A DNA stretch of 64,000 bases from Streptomyces sp. NBC_01669 (GCF_026339735.1 NZ_JAPEQG010000002.1:186001-250000), one strand, 5' to 3'. Shown: positions 44,682 to 53,769, counted from the stretch's first letter. Translations and numbers: made by a program. The notes: generated from the letters alone by a model not told the origin.

Positions 44682-45745
44682 AGCTGAACGGACGCGACTA
44701 CGACCGTCACGCCCTCGCCCGGCACGCGGGCGACCTCGCAGCCGCCGGCGGTGTGCGGTCCGTCGTCCTGGACGACGGCTCCGAACGCGGCATCCGCACG
44801 CTGGAGTTCCGTACCGGCGCCGGACTTTCCTTCGATGTGCTCGTGGACCGGGCCATGGACCTCGGCGGGGCGGAGTTCCTGGGCCGCGGGTTCGGCTGGC
44901 GCTCCGCGACCGGGTTCCGCCACCCCGGCCTGCACGAGTACCGCGACGACGACGGCCTGTCGATGATGCGCAGCTTCTCGGGTCTGCTGCTCACCGCCGG
45001 TCTCGACCACACGCTGTTCGGCGCCGAGGTGGACGCCTCGCAGTACCGCTACCCGCCGCGCCGCGCCGCCTCCCACGCACTGCACGGCCGGGTCGGCAAC
45101 CTGCCCGCCCGGCTCACCGGCTACGGCGAGCAGTGGCAGGACGAGGACCACTGCGTCCTCTGGGCGGAGGGCGAGGTCCGCCAGGCCGCGATCTTCGGTG
45201 AGCACCTGCGGCTCACCCGCCGCATCGAGGCCGATCTCGGCGGCACGGAAATCCGGCTCATCGACCGGGTGCGCAACGCCGGCTTCGACCCCACACCGCA
45301 CATGTTCCTCTACCACATCAACGTCGGCTGGCCCTTCCTGGACGAGGGCGCGCGCTACGAGATGCCGCTGCGCCGCACGCTGTGGCAGAGCGACAGTGTC
45401 GCCGAACAGGGCGTCTCGAACACCGAGATGCCGGGCCCGCTGTCCGGATTCGTCGAGCAGGTCTACGAGCACGAACTGGAACCGGACGCCGACGGCTCGG
45501 TACGGCCCCGGCTGGTGAACGACCGCCTGGGGATGTACTTCGAGCTGGAGTACGACCAGGCGCAGTTCCCGTCCTTCTTCCAGTGGATGCACCTGCGCGA
45601 GGGCGCCTACGCCGTGGGCTTCGAGCCCTCCACGCACCATGTGCAGGGCGAGACCGCGGCCCGGGAGGACGGGTCCATGACGTTCCTGGAGCCGGGTGAG
45701 GAACGCCTGTACACGACGACGTTCCGGGTAGGCCGGACCGGCTGA
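44678..45745 (+). CDS. DUF4432 / aldose 1-epimerase-like protein
   Basis: A 355-residue galactose-mutarotase-like beta-sandwich protein (GIRTLEFRTGAGLSFDVLVDRAMD, cut into: GIRTLEFRTG, VLVDRAMDLG; SHALHGRVGNLPARL; MFLYHINVGWPFLDEG; GFEPSTHHVQG). Histidines in HALHGR and YHINVG sit where epimerases hold the sugar. It would interconvert anomers or epimers of the sugar that this operon uses. GTG at 44678 overlaps the SDR stop (GTGA). Confidence 0.82.
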   Translation: MKLNGRDYDRHALARHAGDLAAAGGVRSVVLDDGSERGIRTLEFRTGAGLSFDVLVDRAMDLGGAEFLGRGFGWRSATGFRHPGLHEYRDDDGLSMMRSFSGLLLTAGLDHTLFGAEVDASQYRYPPRRAASHALHGRVGNLPARLTGYGEQWQDEDHCVLWAEGEVRQAAIFGEHLRLTRRIEADLGGTEIRLIDRVRNAGFDPTPHMFLYHINVGWPFLDEGARYEMPLRRTLWQSDSVAEQGVSNTEMPGPLSGFVEQVYEHELEPDADGSVRPRLVNDRLGMYFELEYDQAQFPSFFQWMHLREGAYAVGFEPSTHHVQGETAAREDGSMTFLEPGEERLYTTTFRVGRTG

Positions 45746-45771
45746 TCACCCGACGGAGCGGACCGCGTCGC

Positions 45772-45790
45772 GGGGCCGAGCACCGGCCCC
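45772..45790 (+). terminator. Short GC hairpin after the DUF4432 gene
   Basis: GGGGCCG (45772-45778) with CGGCCCC (45784-45790) and a 5-base loop, about 27 bases past the stop. Modest stem, probable terminator. The next 200 bases hold no recognisable gene. Confidence 0.45.
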
Positions 45791-45992
45791 GGCAACGGCG
45801 CGGCCGCTCCGGATATGTGCGCACAGGGGGGCGAGGGCGGGAGGCCGCCGGGCCCCGGGGCGTGTACGCGCAACCTGCTCGGCCCGGACCCGCCGGAAGG
45901 CGACGCGCTGCGGCACGGGTACCGGCTCATCGCCGACCGGGGGCGTGTCCCACGACGCGTTCATCAGCCCCGGCTTGTCGCCGGAGCCTGAG

Positions 45993-46265
45993 TGGGCGTT
46001 TAGCTATGGATTGTGGCTCTATGTTGCTCTTGCGGCCGACGACCTTCGGGCAGATTCACACCTTACGTGCGTCTTCGCGGCCTTCCGGCTGCCGACCTGT
46101 GCGCCCGCTTGATCCGCTTCTCGGTACTGGATTCCGTCTGGTTTAGCAATGGGCAGGAAGCTCCCAACCGGTGGGGAGTTTCCAGGCATTTCTGGCCGTG
46201 CAGGTTGGTGATGAATACGACAAAGTGTGCCGAAGCGTCCATCACGAATCGCCATCAAACGCCCA
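45993..46265. mobile_element. MITE-like element, copy 1
   Basis: A 273-base segment with terminal inverted repeats TGGGCGTTT and AAACGCCCA. It is flanked by CTGAG (45988-45992) and CTCAG (46266-46270), similar 5-base sequences compatible with a target duplication of the CTNAG kind. Apart from the first base it is identical to 60542-60814. It is too short to encode a transposase, so it must be mobilised in trans. It sits 155 bases beyond the end of the REC-HEPN gene. Confidence 0.75.
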
Positions 46266-46420
46266 CTCAGATCAGAGATCATGGAGACAGGCGCTGGGCC
46301 CAGGGAGTTGTGTCATGGGCCGCCCCAACCGCGCCACACGGGCTGCCATCACCTAGCGCCGCGCCGACGCCATCGGCCTTCCGCCGCACGACGAGTGACC
46401 GGGCCAAGAACATGAATTGA

Positions 46421-47629
46421 TCAAGGCGTCGCCCATGGTGACAGCGTCCGCCACGTGGCCGCAGCGTGGCCAGGTACTGGCACGTCGTCACCCTCATCCG
46501 TCTTCGCGTACATGAAGGGCGTACCGGCGTCCAGGTTTCCCTTGCCGCGTTTCAGGCCGTCGAACTGGAGACACCGAACGAAGTCGGAGCCTGCCGACCT
46601 GTGGACCAGCATCCACGGTGCCAGGGGTATCGGATCGGCGTCGCGTGACACGATAAAGGGCTGACCTGTGACGACGGGTGCCTGGGTAGTGATCTTGCCC
46701 GGAGTGGGCTTGCCGGTACCCCTGAGACTCAGGACGTCGACGGAATACGTCGCTCCGTCGTATGTCATGGACGTGGGGACTGCGAGCTCCGCGCGCCAGG
46801 AAGCCAGAGCACGGTGGGCGAAGCGACGCAGCAGACCGTCAAGTCGCCCAGCTTCCTCGGCGGTTAGGGTGCTACGGCCGTGAGCGAGACCGTTGCGTGC
46901 GGCCACGAGGTCGAGCGCAGGTTGGCGATCCGCTCTCTCCGAAACCAGGCAGGAAAACAGCCGGGCAAAGGTGTCCCCTGCGCCCGGCAGGCTCGCGAGT
47001 GCTGCGCACACGTCGAACCAGGTGCCCATGCTCGGGGCGGCGAACCGCTGGGCCGTGATGCCCCTCAGGGGCGCGGGCGGGGTGTTGCTGAGCCCGAGCA
47101 CCGCGACGAAGCGGAACACGGACTCCAGCGTGAGCAGTCCTTCGAACACTTTCTTGTCCGGGTCGGCGCTGCGGTCGTAGCGGGCGAACCGGTGAGCGAG
47201 CGGGGCCGGGAGGCGAGCCCCGGCGACGTCCAGTGACTGGTCGAGTGCGTCCGTGAGGACCTTCACGCATCGCTCCAGGAGTTCTTCTCCCGCAGCATCC
47301 TTGACAATCCAGTCGGTCACGCCGAGCCGCACTGCCTCGATGACCTGCTGTTTCGATCCTTCCCCAGAGAGCACCAGGGTCGGAATGCCCCAGCCGCCGT
47401 TCTGTAGCTCCCGCAGTAGCCACAGGCCGCCCCACTCGTCCGGGGGCATCTTCATGTCGATCAGAACGAGGTCGTATGGCTGGGCGGCAATCTCTTCCAG
47501 GGCTGTGTGTCCGTCGGTGACGAAGTGCAGGCGTGCGCCGGCTTTCTGCAGGGGACGGCACAGCGTGCGCGCCACGTCGCTCTGGTCGTCGGCGACGAGG
47601 ATGCGCGTACGAGTGAGTGACGCGGTCAT
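46421..47629 (-). CDS. Response regulator fused to a HEPN-like domain
   Basis: A 402-residue protein. Residues 8-130 are a complete receiver domain: acidic pocket Asp14-Asp15, phosphoacceptor Asp58 in LIDMKMP, Ser89 in LVLSGEG and Lys110. No DNA-binding output follows. Residues about 160-285 form a helical bundle containing ARNGLAHG, with Arg245, Asn246 and His250, the R-N-x3-H motif of HEPN ribonucleases. A beta-rich tail (about 290-385; PFIVSRDADPIPLAPWMLV, CLQFDGLKR) resembles tails seen after HEPN domains. ATG at 47629 overlaps the kinase stop (ATGA). I infer an RNA-cleaving or RNA-binding effector switched by phosphorylation; activity is untested. Confidence 0.82.
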   Translation of the reverse strand: MTASLTRTRILVADDQSDVARTLCRPLQKAGARLHFVTDGHTALEEIAAQPYDLVLIDMKMPPDEWGGLWLLRELQNGGWGIPTLVLSGEGSKQQVIEAVRLGVTDWIVKDAAGEELLERCVKVLTDALDQSLDVAGARLPAPLAHRFARYDRSADPDKKVFEGLLTLESVFRFVAVLGLSNTPPAPLRGITAQRFAAPSMGTWFDVCAALASLPGAGDTFARLFSCLVSERADRQPALDLVAARNGLAHGRSTLTAEEAGRLDGLLRRFAHRALASWRAELAVPTSMTYDGATYSVDVLSLRGTGKPTPGKITTQAPVVTGQPFIVSRDADPIPLAPWMLVHRSAGSDFVRCLQFDGLKRGKGNLDAGTPFMYAKTDEGDDVPVPGHAAATWRTLSPWATP

Positions 47630-50600
47630 GATGACTCCGAGGTCGTGGGAGCGGCGAGAGGCAGGGTGATGAGCCAGGCGGTTCCGGAGTGCGTGGCGAC
47701 GGGGGTGAGCTGTCCGCCGACGCGAGCCAGGAGTGAGCGCACCCCGAGGAGTCCGAGTCCGTTACCTCCGGCCTTGGTGCTGCGCACGCGTTGTCCCGAG
47801 GCGAATGCATCGGCAATGTCGGACGGCAGCCCTGGACCGTTGTCCGCGATCTCGACGGCGGCTTCGTAATCGTCGGCTGTCCACGCCAGGGTGATGGCAC
47901 CGCCGTCGTGGAGTGCTTCGATCGCGTTGCCCACGAGGTTGTCAAGGACGGCGGTCAGTGCGCGGGCGTCCACGGCGACGCGGACGGCGCGTCTGGCCTC
48001 CGGGATCGCCAGCGAGATCTTGGCGGGCAGGCGGGCAAGAACGGTCCCTGCGTAGTGGCGTAGAAAGCCTCCCAGTTCGACGCTTTCGGAACCATGAGAG
48101 CCGAGCAGGGACGTCGCTGCCCTCAGCCGCAGTGCGAGGGAGTGCGCGGAATCAAGGTGTCTGCTCGCGGTGAGCTGCTGTTGCAGTCGGCCTGTCCGGG
48201 TCTCGGCTGGTTCAGCGGACGCGAGGCGCGCGGCCACGAGCTGGTTCTTCAGATCGTGCAGCAGATCGGCGACGGCAGCCCGGTACGGTTCGGGCCCAGG
48301 GCGAAGAGCATCGACGACGGCCTGGGTGACTGGCCCTGGTTCAGCGGGTGTGTTAGCTCTGCTGATGATCACGTCGATGCCGTGATCAGTTGCCTCCATG
48401 ATGGCCGTCCTGGTCACTTTGGACCACAGTGCGCAGATCTTCTCCACATGGTCGGGAGCCGGCGATTCGGTGGAGCGGAACCGTAGATGCAGAGGTCGGT
48501 CGGCAACCATCTCGACCGAGATCGGTTCCCTGTTCGTGGTGACGGTGGACACGGCGGCGTCGAGGACGGCTCGTTCTCGTCCGGTGAGCCGTGCATGGGG
48601 CAGGGATATAGGCACGGTGACGCGGCCGCGGTGCAGGATCTGCCAGTCAGCGGCAAGGTCGGACAAGTCCGTGTCCGGGTCGTCGGCGCCGAGGCAGCGG
48701 TAGACGTCACACAACTGCACCAGGTGCTGAAGGTATGCCTGATCCATGTCCTCGGGTGCTTCGAACTGCTCCAAGGTGTCCATGGCGTGGGCCAAAGCCG
48801 TGTCCAGCGTGTGGTCAGGATCGGCCGCATTCGCGATGGCATTCCGAAAGGCCGCTGGGAGGAGGCTGTCCGGCTGCAGGCGCAGGGTGAGGCCGAGGAG
48901 TTCGTCGGCGCCGACAGCCCACTCAAGGAGATCGGCGGCATTGTCGGCCAGATGGAGACCGAACAGCTTCGCGTCGATCCATCGCTGAATCGGGACAGTT
49001 TCCGTGGCCAGCACGTATGCCTGATGTGCGAGCAAGAACAGGGCCAGAGAACGGTCGCGCCCGTCGGCCCCGTCGAAAGCTCGCGCTGGAAATCGCTCGG
49101 CAAGTCGGTCGAGGGAGTTCAGGACAACCAGCGACACGTTGTGCTTCGCCGCGGCTTTGCCTACGGCTGTGGATCCTTCTACCTTCGTGTCGAGGCCCAG
49201 CGGGGCGCTGCCGAGAATGCCCGTCGCGGTGTGCAGCGAAGCATGGTGCGGTCCCTCTACGCGGAACTCGTGGCGAACCTGGAGTTTCATGGCGCGGGCC
49301 GTTCGTTCCAGGAGCGTGGTCGGGTCGGCAGGGCGTGGCGTTGCGGGCGCGACAAGCTGCCATATCGGCTCCCAACGGCTGGGCCACTTCTCCGCCAAAG
49401 TAGCCGGAAAGCCTGCCGCAACCGTTACGGCACCGATGACGGCCTGAAAGGCGTCTGCTCCCACCTCCGTGGGAATCCCGTTCGTCTTCTGGCCCGTCCC
49501 GAGCAACAGCCCGACCGACAGGCCGGTCTGTCGAAGTGCGCTGTCATAGATGTCGTTTGAGAGGGTCAGGAACGAGAACTTCCCGGTTGGCTCCTTCACC
49601 ATGTGTTGTGCGGCGACACGGAGATGCTCATAGATCAGCGCCTGGGCCCCGAGATGGGCGAGAACCTGATAGTCCTGCTGCCGGCACCGAGCCATCTCGG
49701 CACGGTTCTCAAACGCCCACGATCCGTGGACGAGTGCTTGGGACAGCAACGGGCGGGCCGTGTCAGGCAAACGGAAGAGACCCTGGATGCGCCGCACCGT
49801 CTGGGCATGCGGTTCTCGCGCCGGGAGTTCCAACGGGGTTGGACGCCGCACGCCGGTCTGAGGACGTGCAGCCAAGGCGCCGGGTATGTGCCGCCGAAGA
49901 AAGTCGAGCGCGGCCTCGCGAGCGGCAGCCTTCTTGCTTCTGCCAGTCCCTTCTCCGTGACGGTGGCGTGTGTCGGTGACGACGGCATGGAACACGGCGG
50001 CGTGATCGGGGCCCTCACGCTCGTACTCGTACGTCACGGTGTCGCGTCCCAGGCTTTCCTCCAACACCGATTTCGAGTCGTGGACGCTATCCAATTGCCT
50101 GCGAAGCTCCGTGCCGATGTGATCCGACAGCAGCCTGGCCGCAACCGCCTCCTCGCCCATAAGGCACAACGCGCCGATGACTTGGCGGCACAGGAAGGCC
50201 GTGATCTTGGGTGACAGGTTCTCTCGGTCAAGGCCGACGCTCAGAGCCGCGGACTGGCGAATCCACTCCTGGCTGGATGTCCATTGCGGGAACGTGGAGA
50301 CGACCCGAGCAACACCGGTACTCATAGAACGCGAGGCGGTAGTCGCGGTGGTTCGATAGATCCTGGCGGCGGCCTCTCGGTGGATGAAGGCGACGCCAAG
50401 AGCGTTGAGGGCCTCCAACACGCCCTTCGTCATGCCCGGCGAGTCGATCCGGCTCTCGTGGCAGTACGAGCTGTGCACCATTGCCAGGGCGATCGTGTTG
50501 CGCACCCCGGGTCCAGGATCAACAAGCCCCAGTGTCCCGAGGTACTCGATGGCTGGTGCGGCCTCCTCGGCCCTGGCCTCCGCGCACTGTTCGAGCACAC

Positions 50601-50643
50601 CCAATCCGGCGTGCTCGCGCACACCGGGCTTGGCTACATCCAT
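47626..50643 (-). CDS. Histidine kinase with tandem RNase III-like and dsRNA-binding modules
   Basis: A 1005-residue soluble protein. Module 1: RNase III-like helices (about 30-175; MVHSSYCHES mimics the family's ALTHRSY segment) and a dsRBD (about 185-252; KSVLEESLG, REGPDHAAVF, GRSKKAAAREAA). Module 2 repeats this at about 283-430 (ALVHGSWAFEN, GADAFQAVIGAV) and 441-512 (VEGPHHASL). A helical linker leads to a DHp segment with His796 in LLHDLKNQL and an HATPase domain (N box DNLVGNAIEAL, EIADNGPGLP, GGNGLGLLGVRS). Catalytic glutamates of RNase III are Gln154 and Gln400 and the ERLEFLGD motif is lost in both, so the modules should bind but not cut RNA. ATG at 50643 has GGGGGA. No membrane segment. 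Confidence 0.83.
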   Translation of the reverse strand: MDVAKPGVREHAGLGVLEQCAEARAEEAAPAIEYLGTLGLVDPGPGVRNTIALAMVHSSYCHESRIDSPGMTKGVLEALNALGVAFIHREAAARIYRTTATTASRSMSTGVARVVSTFPQWTSSQEWIRQSAALSVGLDRENLSPKITAFLCRQVIGALCLMGEEAVAARLLSDHIGTELRRQLDSVHDSKSVLEESLGRDTVTYEYEREGPDHAAVFHAVVTDTRHRHGEGTGRSKKAAAREAALDFLRRHIPGALAARPQTGVRRPTPLELPAREPHAQTVRRIQGLFRLPDTARPLLSQALVHGSWAFENRAEMARCRQQDYQVLAHLGAQALIYEHLRVAAQHMVKEPTGKFSFLTLSNDIYDSALRQTGLSVGLLLGTGQKTNGIPTEVGADAFQAVIGAVTVAAGFPATLAEKWPSRWEPIWQLVAPATPRPADPTTLLERTARAMKLQVRHEFRVEGPHHASLHTATGILGSAPLGLDTKVEGSTAVGKAAAKHNVSLVVLNSLDRLAERFPARAFDGADGRDRSLALFLLAHQAYVLATETVPIQRWIDAKLFGLHLADNAADLLEWAVGADELLGLTLRLQPDSLLPAAFRNAIANAADPDHTLDTALAHAMDTLEQFEAPEDMDQAYLQHLVQLCDVYRCLGADDPDTDLSDLAADWQILHRGRVTVPISLPHARLTGRERAVLDAAVSTVTTNREPISVEMVADRPLHLRFRSTESPAPDHVEKICALWSKVTRTAIMEATDHGIDVIISRANTPAEPGPVTQAVVDALRPGPEPYRAAVADLLHDLKNQLVAARLASAEPAETRTGRLQQQLTASRHLDSAHSLALRLRAATSLLGSHGSESVELGGFLRHYAGTVLARLPAKISLAIPEARRAVRVAVDARALTAVLDNLVGNAIEALHDGGAITLAWTADDYEAAVEIADNGPGLPSDIADAFASGQRVRSTKAGGNGLGLLGVRSLLARVGGQLTPVATHSGTAWLITLPLAAPTTSESS

Positions 50644-50808
50644 TCGTCCCCCACCTGAACACCCCAGTACCGGACAGAACAGTATGGCGAGTTGGACCGG
50701 CAAGCGATCAATACCCCTACAAGCCCCGTCCGTCCCACCGCACATGGCTGGATTGCCACTCACCTACGCTGAAGGACGGTGCGGGGCTGACGATGGGACC
50801 TGTCCCCC

Positions 50809-51123
50809 GTGGGCCTGCGCGCCTTCCTCACCGATGCCTGGTCATGGCTGAACTACAAGCCGGCGATGGCCGCCACGCTCGACGGTCGACCACACCGGGC
50901 TCTCTCACCCGAACTGCGCGCCACGTGGTTCCCGGACGACTCCATCCGGCGCCTCGCCGCATACAAGCTGCTGTCCGCGTTCGACTGCAACCAGGCCGGC
51001 GAGCTCGCCACATTCACCGGCAACGTGCTGTGGATCTCTCCCCCGCACCCGAGCGTGGGGATTCCCAGTGGACCCCGTAGGTGGGATGCCGTCGGGCCCA
51101 TCACTCGCGAGGGGCGGTGGTGA
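50809..51123 (+). CDS. Hypothetical protein, probably an N-terminal fragment
   Basis: Open frame of 104 residues from GTG. The first 65 residues look like a real conserved protein start (AFLTDAWSWLNYKPAM, ATWFPDDSIRRLAAYKLLSAF). After GELAT the composition changes to Pro/Gly/Trp-rich text without structure, as if the original gene was cut near 51005. Family not recognised. It is divergent from the RNase III-kinase gene. Confidence 0.4.
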   Translation: MGLRAFLTDAWSWLNYKPAMAATLDGRPHRALSPELRATWFPDDSIRRLAAYKLLSAFDCNQAGELATFTGNVLWISPPHPSVGIPSGPRRWDAVGPITREGRW

Positions 51124-51761
51124 GCGGGAATCCTCCGTGGCCGCCGCCCCGGCACGTCCTCCATGTCGAGCGGATCCGCGTCGGCCCGGATGGCATGAAC
51201 ATCGAACCCTCCCCGGCCCGCGGGGGCGTCCTTAGCGGCGCTGATCCGGTACTCCACGGTGCGGGTGCCGTGGGCGGGCAGGTCCCGCGCACCGGAAGCG
51301 CCGGTCAACGGCTGGTAGTCGTTGACCACGACCAGCTCGACGGGGTGCCAGTCGCCATTTGGGGCCTCGCGTCGTTCCACCGTCAGCTTGGACGGCCGCT
51401 CCCCCGCGTAGTTCCGCGCTCCTGCGCGACCGGCACCTGCGGTTCCTCCATGACAGGCCCCCCTTCCTCGGCATGGTCAGCGTCTCCACCACACGGCTGC
51501 CGGCGCCGGTGCCGGACCCGGCATTCCTCCACGCGGTCGAAGCCGACATGGCCCGCGCCGGCCTGCCTCTCTTGGGCCGCGTCACACTCGCCGACCGCGG
51601 CCTCGAAGCAGCACGAGCAGCATGTGACGACGCACCGTCTCCGGCCACCACGGCGGCTCTCTCCTCTCCCGGGGATCAAGGCGTCGAACAAGCCCCCGCA
51701 GCCATCCGCTCCCGCTGGTGACCTCACCCCGGGGAGGGCACAGCCTCGACAACGGGAGAGG
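51124..51761. other. Gene debris, no confident gene
   Basis: Short overlapping frames on both strands. The plus-strand stretch 51405-51620 (LRDRHLRFLHDRPPFLGMVSV, VEADMARAGLPLLGRVTLAD, shown in parts) and the minus-strand stretch 51130-51400 (PSKLTVERREAPNGDWHPVEL, DYQPLTGASGARDL) each look protein-like but have no good start. I read this as pieces of genes broken by rearrangement. Confidence 0.35.
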
Positions 51762-52421
51762 TCAGGCTGTGCCCCGCAGTACGGCGTCCAGCGCCGCGGC
51801 CGTGGCCTTGGGATTGTCCGAGGCCACGGTGTTGAGCACAGTCGTGCTTGCCAGGATGCCGTCGGACGTAGCAGTGCCCCAGGCCCAATGGCCTTCCTCT
51901 GCCCATACGAGCCAGACGTCCTCGCCGCGGGCAAGATACTCGTGGAAGGCGACGGCTTCCTGGTTCAGCCCGATACGAATGCCACCGTGCGGAGAGTCGA
52001 GGGTCTCCCACCCAAGAGCCTCCACGGCAGTGATGACCCCCGTGACATCGACGAGAGAGGATTCAGTCGCAGAATCGGAGACCGTTGAGGGCATGCCCAT
52101 GCTCCGCGAGAGCTCGGAGGCCCGCACACGGGCAAGGTTGCGGCCCCTGGCACCAGAGACACCGATGTCCAGTGCGCTGATCAGCCGGTCCCCTGCTGCG
52201 CGGTAGGTGGACAGGACCGAGGCCGTGTATCCCAGAGGAAGGCGGTGCTCCCGGATCCATGCCAGCCGCCAGGCCTCCTCAAAGGTCACCCCAGTTCCCC
52301 GCCGGATCCTCCGGGCCGCACGAAATGTACCGGGGAACAACCGGAATCTGCGTAACTGGACGAGGGCCGGCTCCCTCCGTCCCACGGAAGTCGAGCGCAC
52401 AACGCTCTGCTTTTCGATCAC
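51762..52421 (-). CDS. Hypothetical protein (possible DUF6292-like C-terminus)
   Basis: A 219-residue basic protein that I cannot assign with confidence. The N-terminal half has a run of arginines (RRFRLFPGTFRAARRIRR) and helices. The C-terminal half (VTGVITAVEALGWET, HEYLARGEDVWLVWAEEGHWAWGTA) resembles the small actinobacterial DUF6292 domain. It lies 77 bases from the left end of the IS. No operon partner. Confidence 0.5.
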   Translation of the reverse strand: MIEKQSVVRSTSVGRREPALVQLRRFRLFPGTFRAARRIRRGTGVTFEEAWRLAWIREHRLPLGYTASVLSTYRAAGDRLISALDIGVSGARGRNLARVRASELSRSMGMPSTVSDSATESSLVDVTGVITAVEALGWETLDSPHGGIRIGLNQEAVAFHEYLARGEDVWLVWAEEGHWAWGTATSDGILASTTVLNTVASDNPKATAAALDAVLRGTA

Positions 52422-52498
52422 AGGAAACCCATCCTCCAGTCGGACTCAGGCCACGGGCGCGGGCATGCATACCCAGCCCCAGCGCCGGCCATAGCTTG

Positions 52499-53725
52499 TC
52501 CCGCTCGAAAATACGATTTAGCGGCTGTGGCCTGCACGTTTGCTGATCCTGGCGACAAGGCCTCGACCGGCCTGCGACGATCTGCGGATGTCGCTGTCGG
52601 TCGTCGCCACACTCGTCCGGAATCTGATCACCGTGCCCGCTGCCGTACTGCGCAGCCGTATGGCCAAAGATGCGGAAGTTCTCGCGCTCCGGCATGAAAA
52701 CGCGGTGCTGCGCCGGCAGATCGCCCGGGTCTGCTACGAGCCCGCCGACCGGATCTGGCTCGCCGCACTCTCCCGGCTGATCCCGCGCAAACGCCGGCGC
52801 CAGGTCTTCGCGGTCACCCCCACCACACTGCTGGCCTGGCACCGTCAACTCCTCGCCCGCAAGTGGGCGTTCACCCAACGCCGCCGCCCCGGCCGACCCT
52901 CCACCGCGCCCGCCGTCAAGCAGCTCATTCTGCGCCTGGCCCGCGAGAACAGCACCTGGGGCCACCGCCGGATTCAGGGCGAACTCGCCCGCCTGGGCTA
53001 CGCAATCGCCCCGTCCACAGTCTGGGAGATCCTGCATGCCGCCAGCATCGACCCCGCCCCGCAGCGCTCCGGGCCGACCTGGCGCCAGTTCCTCACCGCC
53101 CAGGCCCACGGCATCATCGCCGCCGACTTCCTCCACCTCGACACCGTGTCACTCAAGCGCCTCTACGCCCTGGTCGTCATCGAGCACGGCACCCGGCGCC
53201 TCCACCTCGCCGGCGTCACCGCCCATCCCACCGCGCAATGGACCGTCCAGCAGGCCAGGAACCCCGCCGTGATCCTGGACCGCCCCATCGACTCGCTGCG
53301 TTTCCTCCTCCGGGACCGGGACAGCAAGTACACCCGTGCCTTCGACGCCGTCTTCGAGGCCGACGGCGTGGAGATTCTGCTCAGCCCACCACGGGCACCC
53401 AAAGCGAACGCGATCTGCGAGCGAGTCGTGGGCACCCTCCGCCGCGAGCTCCTCGACCGCATGCTGATCTACAACGAGGCCCACGCCGTGAAAGCGCTGA
53501 CCGAGTACATCCAGCACTACAACGGACACCGTCCCCACCAATCCCGCCAGCAGCTCCCCCCGGACAGCGACCAACCGTCCAACCCGGCCGCCATCACCGA
53601 CCCTCCAGGCCCACCGGATCCGGCGACAACCCATCCTCGGAGGATTGATCAACCAGTATCGCCGCGCCGCCTGACCAAACGACACCACCGCAGCTCACAG
53701 CACCGAATCGTATTTTCGAGCGGGA
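52499..53725 (+). mobile_element. Insertion sequence, 1227 bases, rve-type transposase
   Basis: Bounded by perfect 20-base inverted repeats: TCCCGCTCGAAAATACGATT at 52499-52518 and its complement at 53706-53725. The homology continues imperfectly inward for about 15 bases (GCTGTG shared). One transposase gene fills it. Flanking bases (CTTG on the left, TAGC on the right) show no target duplication, and only the right flank carries a TauD remnant. This suggests that a deletion or recombination followed insertion. Confidence 0.88.
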
Positions 53726-53769
53726 TAGCCTGGCCGGCCACCCGGAGGTCGAGCACCCGCTCGTCCTGA
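52588..53769 (+). CDS. Integrase-core (rve) transposase, IS3/IS481-like
   Basis: A single-frame transposase of 393 residues. Helical N-terminus with EVLALRHENAVLRRQ and a HTH (TWGHRRIQGELARLGYAIAPSTV, shown in part). The DDE core is visible: Asp in IIAADFLHLD, Asp in LRDRDSKYT, Glu in NAICERVVG. ATG at 52588. The reading frame does not stop before the right inverted repeat but runs 44 bases beyond it, so the last residues come from flanking DNA. Core residues are intact and the enzyme could be active. Confidence 0.85.
   Translation: MSLSVVATLVRNLITVPAAVLRSRMAKDAEVLALRHENAVLRRQIARVCYEPADRIWLAALSRLIPRKRRRQVFAVTPTTLLAWHRQLLARKWAFTQRRRPGRPSTAPAVKQLILRLARENSTWGHRRIQGELARLGYAIAPSTVWEILHAASIDPAPQRSGPTWRQFLTAQAHGIIAADFLHLDTVSLKRLYALVVIEHGTRRLHLAGVTAHPTAQWTVQQARNPAVILDRPIDSLRFLLRDRDSKYTRAFDAVFEADGVEILLSPPRAPKANAICERVVGTLRRELLDRMLIYNEAHAVKALTEYIQHYNGHRPHQSRQQLPPDSDQPSNPAAITDPPGPPDPATTHPRRIDQPVSPRRLTKRHHRSSQHRIVFSSGIAWPATRRSSTRSS

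Noticed and set aside
45993..46265. Considered as a structured RNA gene because two near-identical copies exist
   Set aside because: Terminal inverted repeats with a 5-base target duplication at copy 2 are explained by a MITE. I saw no promoter or strong internal RNA fold.
51359..51721. A 120-residue open frame as a real gene
   Set aside because: Only its middle third looks protein-like. The start has no ribosome binding site and both ends turn into low-complexity sequence, so I list it as debris.
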